Shown: one piece after another, positions 32,243 through 41,510 of the stretch | Numbering within the stretch: the first letter of the stretch is position 1 | How the letters are laid out: each line of letters opens with the position of its first letter | Assembly (NCBI GenBank): GCA_015067945.1 | Contig: SVLM01000002.1 | Coordinates: 88,056 to 152,055 of the forward strand | Origin: Oscillospiraceae bacterium | Lineage (GTDB): Bacteria; Bacillota; Clostridia; Oscillospirales; Oscillospiraceae | Length of the DNA: 64,000 bases | Reading direction: 5' to 3' | Notes under the pieces: model-generated | Databases searched by the model: none | Seen by the model: only the letters and a program-made list of their open reading frames with translations | Told to the model about the DNA's origin: nothing | Position numbers and translations under genes: made by a program

Positions 32243-34072
32243 ATGGTATCTCAGGAAAATATCCGCAATATTGCCATCATTGCCCACGTTGACCACGGCA
32301 AGACCACCCTGGTTGACGAAATGCTGAAGCAGGGCGGCATCTATCGCGAAAACCAGACCACTGTTGACAGAGTCATGGACTCCGGTGATCTGGAGCGTGA
32401 GCGTGGCATTACCATTTTGGCGAAAAATACCTCCGTCCGCTACAAGGACACCAAGATCAACATTGTCGACACCCCCGGCCACGCCGACTTTGGCGGCGAG
32501 GTGGAGCGTATTTTGAAAATGGTCAACGGCGTTCTGCTGCTGGTGGACGCTGCCGAAGGCCCCATGCCCCAGACCCGGTTCGTGCTGCAGAAGGCACTGG
32601 AGCTGGGCCACAAGGTCATCGTGGTGGTCAACAAAGTGGACAAGCCCGATGCCCGGATCGAAGAGGTCATGGACGAGGTGCTGGAGCTGCTGCTGGATTT
32701 GAATGCCACCGATGAGCAATTCAATTCTCCCACAGTGTTCTGCTCCGGCCGCCAGGGCACAGCATCCTACGGCCCCGGCGAGCAGGGTAAGGATCTTGTG
32801 CCGCTGTTCGAGACCATTGTCAACTATATCGACCCGCCCAAGGGCGATGCGGAAGGACCTCTGCAGCTGCTGGTCAGCTCCATTGATTATAATGAATATG
32901 TGGGCCGCATTGCCGTGGGCCGCATCGAGCGTGGCACTATCAAGGTCAATCAGGAAGTGGCTATTTGCGACTACCACAACCCGGAAAAGAAGCAAAAGGG
33001 CAAGGTCGTTGCTCTTTACGCCTTCGACGGATTGGGCAAAGCCCCTATTCAGGAAGCCTCCGCCGGTGAAATCGTGGCACTTTCCGGCATGGCGGACATC
33101 ACCATTGGCCGCACCCTTTGTGCCGTGGATAATCCGGAGCCCCTGCCCTTTGTGAAGATCTCCGATCCCACCATCGAAATGACCTTCGCCGTCAACGATT
33201 CTCCCTTTGCCGGCCGGGAGGGCAAGTTCGTCACCTCCCGGAATCTCCGGGATCGGTTGGAAAAGGAGCTTTTGAAGGATGTTTCCCTCCATGTTACCGA
33301 GGCCAGTACCGATGCCTTCAATGTGGCTGGCCGTGGCGAAATGCATCTGTCTATTCTCATGGAGACCATGCGTCGGGAGGGCTTTGAATTCTCCGTTTCC
33401 ACACCCCGTGTACTGACCAAGACTATCGACGGCAAGCTCTGCGAGCCCATCGAACGGATGGTGGCGGATGTTCCCGAGGAATGTGTGGGTGCGGTTATTG
33501 AGAAAATGGGTCGCCGGAAGGGCGATCTGCTCAGCATGACCCCCATGGGCAGCCGTTACCGCCTGGAGTTTATGGTTCCCTCCCGGGGACTTTTCGGCTA
33601 CCGCAGTGAATTTTTGACCGACACCCGGGGCGAGGGCATTATGTCCAGCGTTCTGGCCTCCTACGCACCCATGAAGGGCGAGATCGAGCGGCGGCTCACC
33701 GGCAGCCTGATTGCCTTTGAGACCGGCGAGGCCGTGACCTACGGCTTGGGCGGTGCTCAGGAGCGTGGTGCTCTGTTCATCGGCCCCGGCACACCGGTGT
33801 ATGCCGGTATGGTGGTGGGCATCTGCAGCCGGAATGAGGATATGACCGTCAACGTCTGCAAGCGTAAGCAGCTGACCAATATGCGTGCCTCCGGCTCTGA
33901 CGATGCCATCCGGCTGGTCAGCCCTAAGGTGTTCTCCCTGGAGCAGTGTTTGGAATTTTTGGCAGACGATGAGCTGCTGGAATGCACCCCCAAGAGCCTG
34001 CGTATCCGCAAGCGGGAGCTGGATCACGGCCTGCGTATGCGGGAACTGATGAAGAAGCGTAATCAGGAGTAA
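32243..34072 (+). CDS. typA: Ribosome-associated GTPase TypA/BipA
   Basis: A 609-residue translational GTPase. G-domain motifs: AIIAHVDHGKTTLVDEMLKQ (P-loop), RGITI (switch I), DTPGHADFGGEVER, NKVDKPDAR. They are followed by domains II, III and V and the BipA C-terminal domain with GSRYRLEFMVPSRGLFGYRS and VCKRKQLTNMRASGSDDA. BipA assists 50S assembly and stress adaptation. The ATG at 32243 lies behind AAGGAGCG; the TTG/ATG options further upstream lack this. Monocistronic or with the CapA-like gene 23 bp after it. Confidence 0.97.
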   Translation: MVSQENIRNIAIIAHVDHGKTTLVDEMLKQGGIYRENQTTVDRVMDSGDLERERGITILAKNTSVRYKDTKINIVDTPGHADFGGEVERILKMVNGVLLLVDAAEGPMPQTRFVLQKALELGHKVIVVVNKVDKPDARIEEVMDEVLELLLDLNATDEQFNSPTVFCSGRQGTASYGPGEQGKDLVPLFETIVNYIDPPKGDAEGPLQLLVSSIDYNEYVGRIAVGRIERGTIKVNQEVAICDYHNPEKKQKGKVVALYAFDGLGKAPIQEASAGEIVALSGMADITIGRTLCAVDNPEPLPFVKISDPTIEMTFAVNDSPFAGREGKFVTSRNLRDRLEKELLKDVSLHVTEASTDAFNVAGRGEMHLSILMETMRREGFEFSVSTPRVLTKTIDGKLCEPIERMVADVPEECVGAVIEKMGRRKGDLLSMTPMGSRYRLEFMVPSRGLFGYRSEFLTDTRGEGIMSSVLASYAPMKGEIERRLTGSLIAFETGEAVTYGLGGAQERGALFIGPGTPVYAGMVVGICSRNEDMTVNVCKRKQLTNMRASGSDDAIRLVSPKVFSLEQCLEFLADDELLECTPKSLRIRKRELDHGLRMRELMKKRNQE

Positions 34073-34095
34073 TTTTTCAGAAAGGCGGTAAAGCC

Positions 34096-35295
34096 GTGAA
34101 AATTTTGACAATATGCTTGGCCGCCGTGCTGGTATTTTTGCTGGTCGTGTCGGCGTATCTGCCGGGTCTGCTGACACCGCCTATGAGTCCTGAGTTAAGT
34201 ACCCAACCCAGTCAGACCACACCTTCCGTACCGACGGAAGTTACCCAGCCCACCGAGCCTACTCAGGTTACTGAGCCTACACAAGCTACTGAACCTTCCC
34301 AGCCCACCGAGCCGGCAACAAAGCCGGAGGGCGACCGGTTTTTGATATCCTTCGCCGGCGACTGCACCTTTGCGGACAATCTGACTGCAACGCCCAGCTG
34401 GGATCTGTTTACCTCCGTCGTTGGGGACCGGTATGACTATCCCTTTGCCGGTGTCAAATCCTACTTTGAGGGGGACGATCTGACTTTGGTGAATCTGGAG
34501 TGTGCCCTGACCACCTACGATCCTACGGAGGAGGAAATCAAGCTTTTGCAGCTGGATGTCAAATCCTTCCGTTTCCGGGGACCGCTGGAATATGTGAATA
34601 TTCTCACCGCCGGCAGTGTGGAAGTGGCCAGCGTTGCCAACAACCATGCCCGGGATTTTGCAGAGCCCGGCTGGAAGGAGACCCTGTCCGTGCTGAAAAA
34701 TGCCGGCGTGGGATACGCAACCTGGGGCAGCAACTGCCTGATCACGACGGAAAACGGCCTGAAGGTGGGCATTTATGCCAACAATTCCTGGGTCACGGAG
34801 TCCGGCATGGTCAGCAACATTCAAAAGCTCCGGCAGCAGGGTGCCCAGGTGGTTATCGTATCGCTCCACTGGGGTGACGAGCGGCATTATGCTCCCAACG
34901 AGGAGCAGCAGAAGCTGGGCAGACTGGCTATCGATTCCGGTGCGGATATCGTGTTTGGTCACCATCCCCATGTGCTGCAGCCCCTGGAGTTTTATAACGG
35001 CGGCCTGATCATGTACAGCATGGGTAATTTCTCCTTTGGCGGCAACCGGAACCCGGTGGATAAGGATACGGTGGTGATACAGCAGGAGTTTATCCGCACC
35101 GCCGACGGCAGCGTGGTTTTGGGCGAAACCATTCTGATCCCCTGCCGGATCAGCAGCACCGCCAGCCGGAACGATTATCAGCCCACGCCCTATGATCCCA
35201 CTGACCCCGGTTACCTGCGGGTGCTTTCCAAGCTGGACGGCAGCTACGCCCAGCAATGGCTGGAGCAGCAGGCCGCAAAGAACCCGGCTGCATAA
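34096..35295 (+). CDS. CapA-family (PGA_cap) metallophosphatase-like protein
   Basis: A 399-residue secreted or membrane-anchored protein: N-terminal helix (about 5-27), a low-complexity TQPTEPTQVTEP linker (about 36-75) and a PGA_cap domain (about 80-340) with ISFAGDCTFADN, LVNLECALT, SVANNHARDF, VIVSLHWGDE and VFGHHPHVLQPLE. Related proteins take part in poly-gamma-glutamate anchoring, but cap/pgs partners are absent, so the substrate is open. GTG start at 34096 with AAAGGCGG upstream. The linker suggests the domain is held outside the membrane in the wall. Confidence 0.88.
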   Translation: MKILTICLAAVLVFLLVVSAYLPGLLTPPMSPELSTQPSQTTPSVPTEVTQPTEPTQVTEPTQATEPSQPTEPATKPEGDRFLISFAGDCTFADNLTATPSWDLFTSVVGDRYDYPFAGVKSYFEGDDLTLVNLECALTTYDPTEEEIKLLQLDVKSFRFRGPLEYVNILTAGSVEVASVANNHARDFAEPGWKETLSVLKNAGVGYATWGSNCLITTENGLKVGIYANNSWVTESGMVSNIQKLRQQGAQVVIVSLHWGDERHYAPNEEQQKLGRLAIDSGADIVFGHHPHVLQPLEFYNGGLIMYSMGNFSFGGNRNPVDKDTVVIQQEFIRTADGSVVLGETILIPCRISSTASRNDYQPTPYDPTDPGYLRVLSKLDGSYAQQWLEQQAAKNPAA

Positions 35296-35354
35296 GATAT
35301 AGTATCATAAATGCGGACAGCCGATGGCTGTCCGCTTGTCATTTTCGAATATTC

Positions 35355-35497
35355 TGTTATTGCGAGGGAGCGTAGTGACCGTGGCAATCTCCTGATTATT
35401 TCTCCTGACCGGGGGATTGTCACGGCAGCGAAGCTGCCTCGCAATGACACCGTGTTTTTAGGGGGATTGCCACGGCCCGTTGGGCCTCGCAATGACA
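35355..35497. repeat. Dispersed repeat, family A (one and a half units)
   Basis: A complete unit TGTTATTGCGAGG to CCTCGCAATGACA (35355-35449) is followed by an extra right half (35461-35497). It fills the 306-bp gap with the terminator copy at 35522-35551; no gene is seen. Confidence 0.88.
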
Positions 35498-35521
35498 ACA
35501 ACCTTTTGGGGAAGGTATAAA

Positions 35522-35588
35522 AAGCTCGCACCGGGTAATCGGTGCGAGCTTCATTTGACTTTGCTTACAGCTTGGGGCCAGCTTCGAC
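35522..35588 (-). repeat. Duplicate of the pckA tail and terminator
   Basis: The stem AAGCTCGCACCG/CGGTGCGAGCTT (35522-35533, 35540-35551) and GCTTACAGCTTGGGGCCAGC (35563-35582) match the pckA terminator and last codons (VEAGPKL stop) at 36303-36373. The terminator is probably functional for the zinc-ribbon gene. Confidence 0.85.
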
Positions 35589-35601
35589 CCGAGCCTTAAC
35601 A

Positions 35602-35796
35602 TCAAGGGCCACCTTTGATTTTATACAAAATCTTGAAAAACAGCATAACCAGCAAGGATTTTCTTCTCCCAACCACAACTCGTTTCCACTGTCCGCAGCC
35701 TTCGCATAGATCGTAATCCCAGCTAAGTATATACGCTTCCGGTGGATCTGAATAATTGTTAAGACTGTTCCAGCATTCCGGGCAAAATTCTGCCAC
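35602..35796 (-). CDS. Small zinc-ribbon protein
   Basis: A 64-residue protein read from the GTG at 35796 behind GAGGTG. It holds two CxxC pairs, FCPECW and LCEGCG, 28 residues apart, with a basic hydrophobic C-terminus. An alternative ATG start at 35859 is in frame but has no ribosome binding site. The family is not named to my knowledge, but similar short proteins lie next to XRE regulators in related gut Firmicutes (recollection, unchecked). It is divergent from the XRE gene with an 83-bp gap. Confidence 0.65.
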   Translation of the reverse strand: MAEFCPECWNSLNNYSDPPEAYILSWDYDLCEGCGQWKRVVVGRRKSLLVMLFFKILYKIKGGP

Positions 35797-35879
35797 ATAT
35801 ATCACCTCGCACATATTATAGGTCAGTTTCACCCTATTTTCAATAGGGAAATTTGCCATAATATTGGTGGGTGATTGTA

Positions 35880-36101
35880 ATGGAAAGATTGCGTCAATTG
35901 CGTAAAGAAAAGGGTTTTACACAGGTCAAAATGCAGATGCTGACCGGTATCGATCAGAGTGATTACTCAAAAATTGAAAGTGGAAAACGCTATTTTACCT
36001 TTGAACAATGCAGAAAATTGGCCATTGCATTGGATACCAGTATGGACTATTTGGCTGGTTTGACCGATGAGAAAAAGCCATACCCCAAGGCAAAGAAGTA
36101 A
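35880..36101 (+). CDS. XRE-family helix-turn-helix regulator
   Basis: A 73-residue single-domain DNA-binding protein: LRQLRKEKGFTQVKMQMLTG, then QSDYSKIESGKRYFTFEQC and LDTSMDYLAGLTD, the standard Cro/C1 HTH. The ATG at 35880 follows GGTGGGTG; a GTG at 35871 is inside the ribosome binding site. Divergent from the zinc-ribbon gene, it probably regulates the shared intergenic region. Reads as an accessory cassette because both sides carry the pckA tail. Confidence 0.88.
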   Translation: MERLRQLRKEKGFTQVKMQMLTGIDQSDYSKIESGKRYFTFEQCRKLAIALDTSMDYLAGLTDEKKPYPKAKK

Positions 36102-36112
36102 GGATATTTACA

Positions 36113-36146
36113 CACCGCCGCTGAACTCCAGCGGCGGTGATTTTTT
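36113..36146 (+). terminator. Terminator of the XRE gene
   Basis: CACCGCCGCTG (36113-36123) pairs with CAGCGGCGGTG (36129-36139), followed by ATTTTTT. Confidence 0.9.
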
Positions 36147-36149
36147 GCG

Positions 36150-36300
36150 GCGTAGCCGCCTTGGCTCCCCCCTCTGGGGGAGCTGGCAAAAATCGAAGAT
36201 TTTTGACTGAGAGGGCAACTTATTCCGCATTGCCCTCTCCGTCCCAAATCCGTGATTTGGGGCACCTCTCCCAAAGGGAGAGGCAAGAAAGCCTTTGCAA
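36150..36300. repeat. Dispersed palindromic repeat, family D
   Basis: Nested hairpins: CTCCCCCCTCTGGGGGAG, AAAAATC...GATTTTT, and GCACCTCTCCCAAAGGGAGA. A related stretch is at 13605-13630 and, more distantly, 18665-18760. Confidence 0.75.
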
Positions 36301-36302
36301 AA

Positions 36303-36332
36303 AAGCTCGCACCGAGGAATCGGTGCGAGCTT
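36303..36332 (-). terminator. pckA terminator
   Basis: The 13-bp stem AAGCTCGCACCGA/TCGGTGCGAGCTT with a T run on the minus strand, 17 bp after the pckA stop. Confidence 0.92.
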
Positions 36333-36349
36333 CGTTACTTTTATTCAGC

Positions 36350-37957
36350 TTACAGCTTGGGGCCAGCCTCGACCAGAGCAGCACCTGCTTCATTGCCGGT
36401 GTACTTGACGAAGTTCTTGATGAACCGGCCAGCCAGATCCTCAGCCTTCTTCTCCCACTCAGCAACATCTGCGTAGGTGTCGCGGGGATCCAGAATAGCA
36501 GGGTTCACGCCGGGCAGGCTGGTGGGAACCTCCAGATCGAACAGGGGGATCTTCTTGGTCTCAGCCTTCAGGATGGAGCCATCCAGAATGGCATCGATGA
36601 TGCCGCGGGTATCCTTGATAGTGATACGCTTGCCGGTGCCGTTCCAGCCGGTGTTGACCAGGTATGCCTTGGCACCGTTGGCCTCCATCTTCTTAACCAG
36701 CTCCTCACCGTACTTGGTGGGGTGCAGCTCCAGGAATGCCTGGCCGAAGCAGGCGGAGAAGGTGGGAGTGGGCTCGGTGATGCCACGCTCGGTGCCGGCC
36801 AGCTTTGCGGTGAAGCCGGACAGGAAGTAGTACTGAGCCTGCTCGGGAGTCAGGATGGACACGGGAGGCAGAACGCCGAAAGCGTCAGCACTCAGGAAGA
36901 TCACGTTCTTGGCAGCGGGAGCTGCGGAAACGGGCTTAACAATGTTGGTGATGTGGCTGATGGGGTAGGAAACGCGGGTGTTCTCGGTGACGGACTTGTC
37001 GTCGAAGTCGATGGTGCCGTCAGCGGCCACGGTAACGTTCTCCAGCAGTGCGTTACGCTTAATGGCGTTGAAGATATCGGGCTCGGATTCCTTGTCCAGG
37101 CCGATGACCTTAGCGTAGCAGCCGCCCTCGAAGTTGAACACGCCGTTGTCGTCCCAGCCGTGCTCGTCGTCACCGATCAGCAGACGCTTGGGATCGGTGG
37201 ACAGAGTGGTCTTGCCGGTGCCGGACAGACCGAAGAACAGAGCGGTGTTCTCGCCGTTCATATCGGTGTTGGCGGAGCAGTGCATGGAAGCAATGCCCTT
37301 CAGGGGCAGGTAGTAGTTCATCATGGAGAACATACCCTTCTTCATCTCGCCGCCGTACCAGGTGTTCAGGATGACCTGCTCACGGGAGGTGATGTTGAAG
37401 GCAACGCAGGTGCTGGAGTTCAGGCCCAGCTCCTTGAAGTTCTCAACGGAAGCCTTGGAAGCGTTGTAAACAACGAAGTCGGGCTCGAAGTTAGCCAGCT
37501 CTTCCTCGGAGGGAACGATGAACATGTTCTTAACAAAGTGAGCCTGCCATGCCACTTCCATGACGAAACGGACGCTCATACGGGTGTCAGCATTTGCACC
37601 GCAGAAAGCGTCGATGACGTACAGTTTCTTGGGGCCGGACAGCTGCTTCATGGCCAGGTCCTTAACGGTAGCCCAAACGCTCTCGCTCATGGGGTGGTTG
37701 TCATTCTTGAACTCGGGGGAGGTCCACCACACGGTGTCCTTGGAGTTGGAGTCCATGACGATGTACTTGTCGGAGGGGCTGCGGCCGGTGTAAACGCCGG
37801 TCATGACGTTAACAGTGTCCAGCTCGGTCAGCTGACCGACCTCATAGCCTTCCAGAGCGGGATCCAGCTCAGCCTTGGCCAGCTCCTCGTAGGAAGGGTT
37901 GTGGATGATCTCGGTAGTACCGGTAATGCCGTACTTGCTCAGATCGATCTTTGCCAT
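36350..37957 (-). CDS. pckA: Phosphoenolpyruvate carboxykinase (ATP)
   Basis: A 535-residue enzyme of family length. The kinase P-loop is [11 protein letters not shown] with the PCK-specific region [18 protein letters not shown]; substrate and metal residues are in [10 protein letters not shown] (N-terminal), [12 protein letters not shown] and [20 protein letters not shown]. It interconverts oxaloacetate plus ATP and PEP plus CO2; in gut fermenters it usually fixes CO2 toward succinate or oxaloacetate. Strong ribosome binding site (AAAGAGGTATATAG). Its last codons and terminator recur at 35522-35588. Confidence 0.98.
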   Translation of the reverse strand: MAKIDLSKYGITGTTEIIHNPSYEELAKAELDPALEGYEVGQLTELDTVNVMTGVYTGRSPSDKYIVMDSNSKDTVWWTSPEFKNDNHPMSESVWATVKDLAMKQLSGPKKLYVIDAFCGANADTRMSVRFVMEVAWQAHFVKNMFIVPSEEELANFEPDFVVYNASKASVENFKELGLNSSTCVAFNITSREQVILNTWYGGEMKKGMFSMMNYYLPLKGIASMHCSANTDMNGENTALFFGLSGTGKTTLSTDPKRLLIGDDEHGWDDNGVFNFEGGCYAKVIGLDKESEPDIFNAIKRNALLENVTVAADGTIDFDDKSVTENTRVSYPISHITNIVKPVSAAPAAKNVIFLSADAFGVLPPVSILTPEQAQYYFLSGFTAKLAGTERGITEPTPTFSACFGQAFLELHPTKYGEELVKKMEANGAKAYLVNTGWNGTGKRITIKDTRGIIDAILDGSILKAETKKIPLFDLEVPTSLPGVNPAILDPRDTYADVAEWEKKAEDLAGRFIKNFVKYTGNEAGAALVEAGPKL

Positions 37958-38208
37958 AATCTATATACCTCTTTCATTAAAAAGTAATGCCGTGGTTCTT
38001 TGCCGTCCGGCATCCCATAGTTTGCGATTGTATCATACACGATTTCCTGCAAAAAATCAATATATTTTCTGTGATTTTTTTATCCCTAATGTGTAACATA
38101 TCATTGACAAACCAACACCAAAGTTTTCTGTCACTGGCTCGCAATGACATGATATCCGAAAATGATAAGAGGGCGGCCAATGGCCGCCCTACAAATAGGC
38201 TTTTGCGG

Positions 38209-39873
38209 TTATGTCAGCATTTTGGCGATGGCCTGCATGGTGTCTTTGCGTAGCTTGGTAACCTTCCGGTCGTAGCTGAGAAGACCGTTGGTTTCGTCTT
38301 CTACGTCGGAGACCTGGGTGTAGATGGCGGCACAAAGTCCCTGCCGCCGGGCAGGCAAAATCTGCTCTTTATATAGCTCCTCCACGGCCTTTTCAAACTC
38401 CCGGACGGTGGTGAATTTTCCGTAGCCGTAGGTCTGCTCGGTGTTGAACACGTGGCCCGCAGGCTTGTAGGAATAGCCGCCGAATTCCGACAAAACCAAC
38501 GGCTTATCCGTAGCCTTGAGCTTCACCGGCTTGAAATACACATGGCGGCTGTCCACATCCGTATTGCTGCGGCGGAACCAGCCGGAGGTAGCATCAATAA
38601 ACCGGGTGTCGTCCAGCTTGCGGAAGGTGTCGCATACATTGTCACTGTCAAACTGACCCCAGCCTTCGTTGAAGATGGTCCAGTAGCAGATGCAGGGATG
38701 GTTCTTTAGCTGATTCACCGTTGTGGCCATGCCGTCGAGGAATCGCTGCCGTGCTACGGGGTCTTTGTGAAGGTTTTTGTCGTTCAGCTTTTGTACGCCC
38801 ACGGTGGGCAGTGCGGTGTCCCGGAAGAAGCTGTAGTCACCGTTGTTGACCATGTCCTGAAAGACCACCATGCCCAGTTTATCGCACTGGTAGCAGAATT
38901 CCTCCGGCTCGACTTTAATGTGCTTTCTGAGTGTATTGAAGCCCAGCTCCTTCATGGCCAAAATGTCCTCAGCGTAGCACTCCGGATGGGCGGGGGTGAA
39001 CAGTCCGTCGGGCCAGTAGCCCTGGGCAAGCAACCCGTGGAAAAAGTAGGGCTTTCCGTTCAGACACAGCCGGGGAATGCCCCGGATATTGCGGACGGAC
39101 AGACTCCGGATGGCAAAATAGCTCTCCACCCGGTCGGTTGCGGTTTCTACCGTAAAATCATATAAATACGGGTCTTCTGGACTCCAAAAGTGTGGGTTTT
39201 CCGGGGTGATGGTGCTGCCTAGGGGGTAGCTTCCAAGACCCTTAACGGTGATCGTACCCTCCATGGGCGGCTCGGTGGAAATGGTGACGGAGCTGCCCCG
39301 ATTTTCAATATTCAGCCTGCGGATATAGTTCTTCGGAACGCTTTCCAGCCACACGGTTTGCCAGATGCCGGACACCGGAGTGTACCACATTCCGCCCCGT
39401 TTCATCACCTGCTTTCCATAGGGAAAACTCTTGTCCCGCAGGTCGTCGGTGCAGGTGATTTCCAGTACATTTTCGTCCTGCAGAGCGTCGGTAATATCGA
39501 AGGTAAAAGCCTCGTAGCCGCCTTGGTGAGAACCGATGAAGTGTCCGTTCACGGTGATCACTGCTACCTGATCGGCAGCCCCGATGTGCAGCAAAACCCG
39601 TCCCTTGCTGAACCCCTCCGGCAGGGTAAAGCACCGGCGGTAGAGTAAGGGAGTGCCCTCGGGGAAGTGGGTTTTGATATCGGAAAGCTGGGATTCCGGG
39701 CAGAAGGGCACACGGATTTGGGCAGTATCGCCGCCACCGGCGGAGAACTCCCACCAGCCGTTCAAATTCAAATAGCTGTCCCGCTGCATCTGGGGCCGGG
39801 GATAGACCTGCCATGGGGTCTCATTGGAGGCGAGCAACGCCTCACCTTGTTTGGTCAGTAATTGGGTGGGCAT
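38209..39873 (-). CDS. Glycoside hydrolase family 2 protein
   Basis: A 554-residue protein without a signal peptide, so cytoplasmic. N-terminal jelly-roll sugar-binding domain (about 30-190, LNLNGWWEFSAGG and ADQVAVITVNGHF), immunoglobulin-like domain and TIM barrel from about 265. The acid/base is in CYWTIFNEGWGQFD and the nucleophile in PLVLSEFGGYSY. The family includes beta-galactosidases, beta-glucuronidases and beta-mannosidases; the short form lacks the extra C-terminal domains. ATG at 39873 behind AAAGGAGC; the longer frame crosses a family B repeat. It is paired with the MFS gene on the same strand. Confidence 0.93.
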   Translation of the reverse strand: MPTQLLTKQGEALLASNETPWQVYPRPQMQRDSYLNLNGWWEFSAGGGDTAQIRVPFCPESQLSDIKTHFPEGTPLLYRRCFTLPEGFSKGRVLLHIGAADQVAVITVNGHFIGSHQGGYEAFTFDITDALQDENVLEITCTDDLRDKSFPYGKQVMKRGGMWYTPVSGIWQTVWLESVPKNYIRRLNIENRGSSVTISTEPPMEGTITVKGLGSYPLGSTITPENPHFWSPEDPYLYDFTVETATDRVESYFAIRSLSVRNIRGIPRLCLNGKPYFFHGLLAQGYWPDGLFTPAHPECYAEDILAMKELGFNTLRKHIKVEPEEFCYQCDKLGMVVFQDMVNNGDYSFFRDTALPTVGVQKLNDKNLHKDPVARQRFLDGMATTVNQLKNHPCICYWTIFNEGWGQFDSDNVCDTFRKLDDTRFIDATSGWFRRSNTDVDSRHVYFKPVKLKATDKPLVLSEFGGYSYKPAGHVFNTEQTYGYGKFTTVREFEKAVEELYKEQILPARRQGLCAAIYTQVSDVEDETNGLLSYDRKVTKLRKDTMQAIAKMLT

Positions 39874-39921
39874 AAAATGCTCCTTTCGTGGATCTATATT
39901 GGAGTGCCTTGCAATGACATT

Positions 39922-39995
39922 TGTAGGGGAGGGTCTTGACCCTCCCATCGGTATTGGTACGATTTTATTAGGGAGGGTCAAGACCCTCCCCTACA
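39922..39995. repeat. Dispersed hairpin repeat, family B
   Basis: A 74-bp copy with TGTAGGGGAGGGTC ends, between the MFS and GH2 genes. It could partly terminate readthrough into GH2. Confidence 0.9.
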
Positions 39996-40020
39996 GGGGC
40001 TCGCCGCAATGACAAAAACT

Positions 40021-41325
40021 TTACTTTTTCTTCACCATCTTACACAGCGGGATCAGCACCAGCCATGCGAAAATGGCGGCGATGAATGCGGCCAGGAAGA
40101 TGTTTTCGTTGGGAATAAACGAGGTGGTGCCGTCGCTGTTGACCAGGGTGTCGGCATTTTGCAGCACCGCAGCACCGATGGCCGGGCCGACTACGCCGGG
40201 GATCAGCACCTGCCCCACGATCCGCAGACCCTGAAACATACCGGCTCTGTTTTTTGGCGTGCAGTCCCGGATCAACGCACCGATGACCGCACCGGTGCCG
40301 ATGAAGCCGCACATCATGATCAGGCTTCCCACAAATACCAGAGCCGTACCCCGGACAAAGAACAGTAAAACATAGCCGATCATCAGCATGGAAAGGGTAG
40401 GAATGATGGCGGTTTTAAAGCCGAATTTGTCGTAAACTCTGCCGTAAACGGCGGTAAATGCCGCAGAAAGAATGATCGCCGGCGCGAAAATCAGCACATA
40501 GTCTGCAAGTCCCAGGGCCTCGGTGTAGTAGAGGATCAGATAGGGCATGAAGACCTGAATGGAGATATTAAACAGTGCCAGCAGTAGCAGGGTTACATAC
40601 AGTGGCTTGTTGGCCTTCAGCACCGAGGGGCGGAAGCCGTAGAAAATGTTGGCGAAGTAATTTTGATTTTCCGGGATCTTCGTGCCGGTATCCTGAATGA
40701 AGAAAAATCCCGCAATACCCAGGGCAGTGACCACACCGCCGATGACCGTGAAAATCAGGGTCCAGTCCCCGGCTTTGCTCTGATCCATACCCATAAAACC
40801 GCCGAACACCACCAAAATCGCCACCAGCGGCATCATGGCATTGATGCCCTCGGCCGCACCCCGGTTGGTCTCGTCGGTGGCGTCGGTGAGCCATGCGTTG
40901 AAGGCGGCATCGTTGGCGGAGCTGCCGAAGAAGGTCATCACGCAGTCCAAAGCGATGGTCAGGGTCACGCAAAGCCCCATGGCCGGCAGTGTGGAGGAAA
41001 CCAAAGGAAAAAACAGCGAGTGAACCAAATCTGTCCGGATCAGGGCAAAGCCCAAAATGGACAAACCCCACAGGATATAGCCTGCACAGATGAAAACCTT
41101 CCGCTTGCCCAGCTTGTCGGAGAGAGCTCCGATGAGCAGGGTGGTGACTGTGGCAGTGACGGCGGAGGCGGCCACCATCAAAGAGATCTGCTCGGCAGTG
41201 GCGTGGAACATCTTGTAAATAAAGACGTTCAGGTACATATTTTCCACCACCCAGGCCACCTGGCCGATCAGCGAAAAGATCACCAGTGCCAGATAGAATT
41301 TGCCTTTGGAAGTTCCGGTCTTCAT
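40021..41325 (-). CDS. MFS transporter (SLC45/GPH-like sugar symporter type)
   Basis: A 434-residue protein with 12 transmembrane helices. After helix 2 there is the MFS loop LLIGALSDKLGKRKVFICAG; the matching second-half loop is VYGRVYDKFGFKTAIIP. N-terminal FYLALVIFSLIGQVAWVVEN resembles glycoside/sugar symporters in Firmicutes. The ATG at 41325 is used (8 bases after GGGGG); the upstream in-frame ATG at 41346 lacks spacing. It is likely to import the substrate of the neighbouring GH2 enzyme (inference). Confidence 0.88.
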   Translation of the reverse strand: MKTGTSKGKFYLALVIFSLIGQVAWVVENMYLNVFIYKMFHATAEQISLMVAASAVTATVTTLLIGALSDKLGKRKVFICAGYILWGLSILGFALIRTDLVHSLFFPLVSSTLPAMGLCVTLTIALDCVMTFFGSSANDAAFNAWLTDATDETNRGAAEGINAMMPLVAILVVFGGFMGMDQSKAGDWTLIFTVIGGVVTALGIAGFFFIQDTGTKIPENQNYFANIFYGFRPSVLKANKPLYVTLLLLALFNISIQVFMPYLILYYTEALGLADYVLIFAPAIILSAAFTAVYGRVYDKFGFKTAIIPTLSMLMIGYVLLFFVRGTALVFVGSLIMMCGFIGTGAVIGALIRDCTPKNRAGMFQGLRIVGQVLIPGVVGPAIGAAVLQNADTLVNSDGTTSFIPNENIFLAAFIAAIFAWLVLIPLCKMVKKK

Positions 41326-41510
41326 GGAAAAGACCCCCTTTTTCAAATTTTCTATGATTATATCACGGGGAAAGCCATTCTACAAGGCAGGAAATTGTAA
41401 ATTTTTCCACATTTTCATTGACTTTTCCCCGGTTCGGCTGTATAATCTGCCCATATTACCGGAATATTCGGAAAATCGAAACATACAGTAGGAATGATGG
41501 AGGGATCAAG

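Noticed and set aside
34096..35295. Poly-gamma-glutamate capsule locus
   Set aside because: Only the CapA-like gene is present; no CapB/CapC-type synthetase genes accompany it.
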